Shown here piece after piece: positions 62,273-64,000 of a stretch of 64,000 nucleotides of DNA. Both the position numbers and the translations under genes were made by a program. Source of the stretch: Mesorhizobium sp. WSM3860. Lineage in GTDB: Bacteria; Pseudomonadota; Alphaproteobacteria; Rhizobiales; Rhizobiaceae. The notes beneath the pieces were generated by a model. The model was given only the letters and a program-made list of their open reading frames with translations. It was not told where the DNA came from and did no database searches. Numbering within the stretch: the first letter of the stretch is position 1; each line of letters starts with the position of its first letter. The stretch covers positions 124,001-188,000 of the forward strand of contig NZ_NSGF01000009.1 in NCBI RefSeq assembly GCF_002294995.1. The letters are read 5' to 3'.

Positions 62273-62307
62273 ACTGATGTTATTGAGCGACTGGGAACGG
62301 GTCAAAG

Positions 62308-64000
<1,693 letters not shown>

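Overview
The window is a chromosomal segment of a GC-rich alphaproteobacterium, most likely Mesorhizobium or a close relative in the Hyphomicrobiales. Evidence: a circularly permuted (two-piece) tmRNA gene with tag ANDNYAEARLAA; the sspB-DUF4169-ribbon-helix-helix cluster; hflK-hflC-DUF2065-degP; the two-Kup array; and mosaic palindromic repeats of the kind common in Mesorhizobium, one of them inserted in frame in uvrD. Coding density is high and nearly every gene is housekeeping or metabolic. I see no phage, transposase, CRISPR array, tRNA, rRNA or defence island.

Layout. 1-8.7 kb: 5' part of uvrD (runs off the left edge), PQQ glucose dehydrogenase, a Tat-exported dienelactone hydrolase, a DMT exporter divergent from an Lrp regulator, a thioesterase and a GlcD/Dld-type FAD oxidase. 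8.8-18.5 kb: a large AsmA protein with an Ala/Glu/Lys tail, MarR divergent from a ClC channel, the sspB operon (minus strand), and TetR divergent from a Bcr/CflA exporter. 18.6-20.4 kb: ssrA (tmRNA, minus strand), DUF2853 and thyA. 20.4-24.7 kb: a molybdenum locus made of a broken molbindin gene, modABC and a short sensor-less ModE with a perfect operator palindrome, followed by cobF. 24.8-32.9 kb: DUF4424, folA, hflKC-DUF2065-degP, a GNAT, serB and miaA. 33-38.4 kb: diguanylate cyclase, an orphan HerA-type ATPase, an XRE-cupin regulator, a small hypothetical protein, a GNAT and a LysR regulator.

38.4-43 kb: a dioxygenase/HD-oxygenase pair that best fits TmpA-TmpB, converting 2-(trimethylamino)ethylphosphonate to glycine betaine and phosphate, divergent from the LysR gene. 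Next comes ilvIH, preceded by a near-leaderless 16-residue branched-chain leader peptide and an intrinsic terminator, a classic attenuator layout. ilvC lies 20 kb further on at the right edge. 43-50 kb: LysE exporter, an RND efflux pair and a cobalt-type nitrile hydratase operon. 50-57 kb: a RecD-like helicase, a STAS-like protein, pdxJ, and two tandem kup genes whose 3' thirds look homogenised by gene conversion. 57-64 kb: reductases and redox or detoxification genes (QorB-like, FAD monooxygenase, GST, Rieske) with HxlR, MarR and TetR regulators, most with a visible palindromic operator, then ilvC (nearly complete).

I did not find a convincing wholly undescribed multi-gene system. The best leads are the ilv leader/attenuator, the TmpAB cluster, the in-frame palindromic insert in UvrD, the decayed molbindin beside a sensor-less ModE, and the three-operator array in front of the Rieske-GST/MarR pair. 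All functional statements rest on reading motifs by eye; no database search was run.
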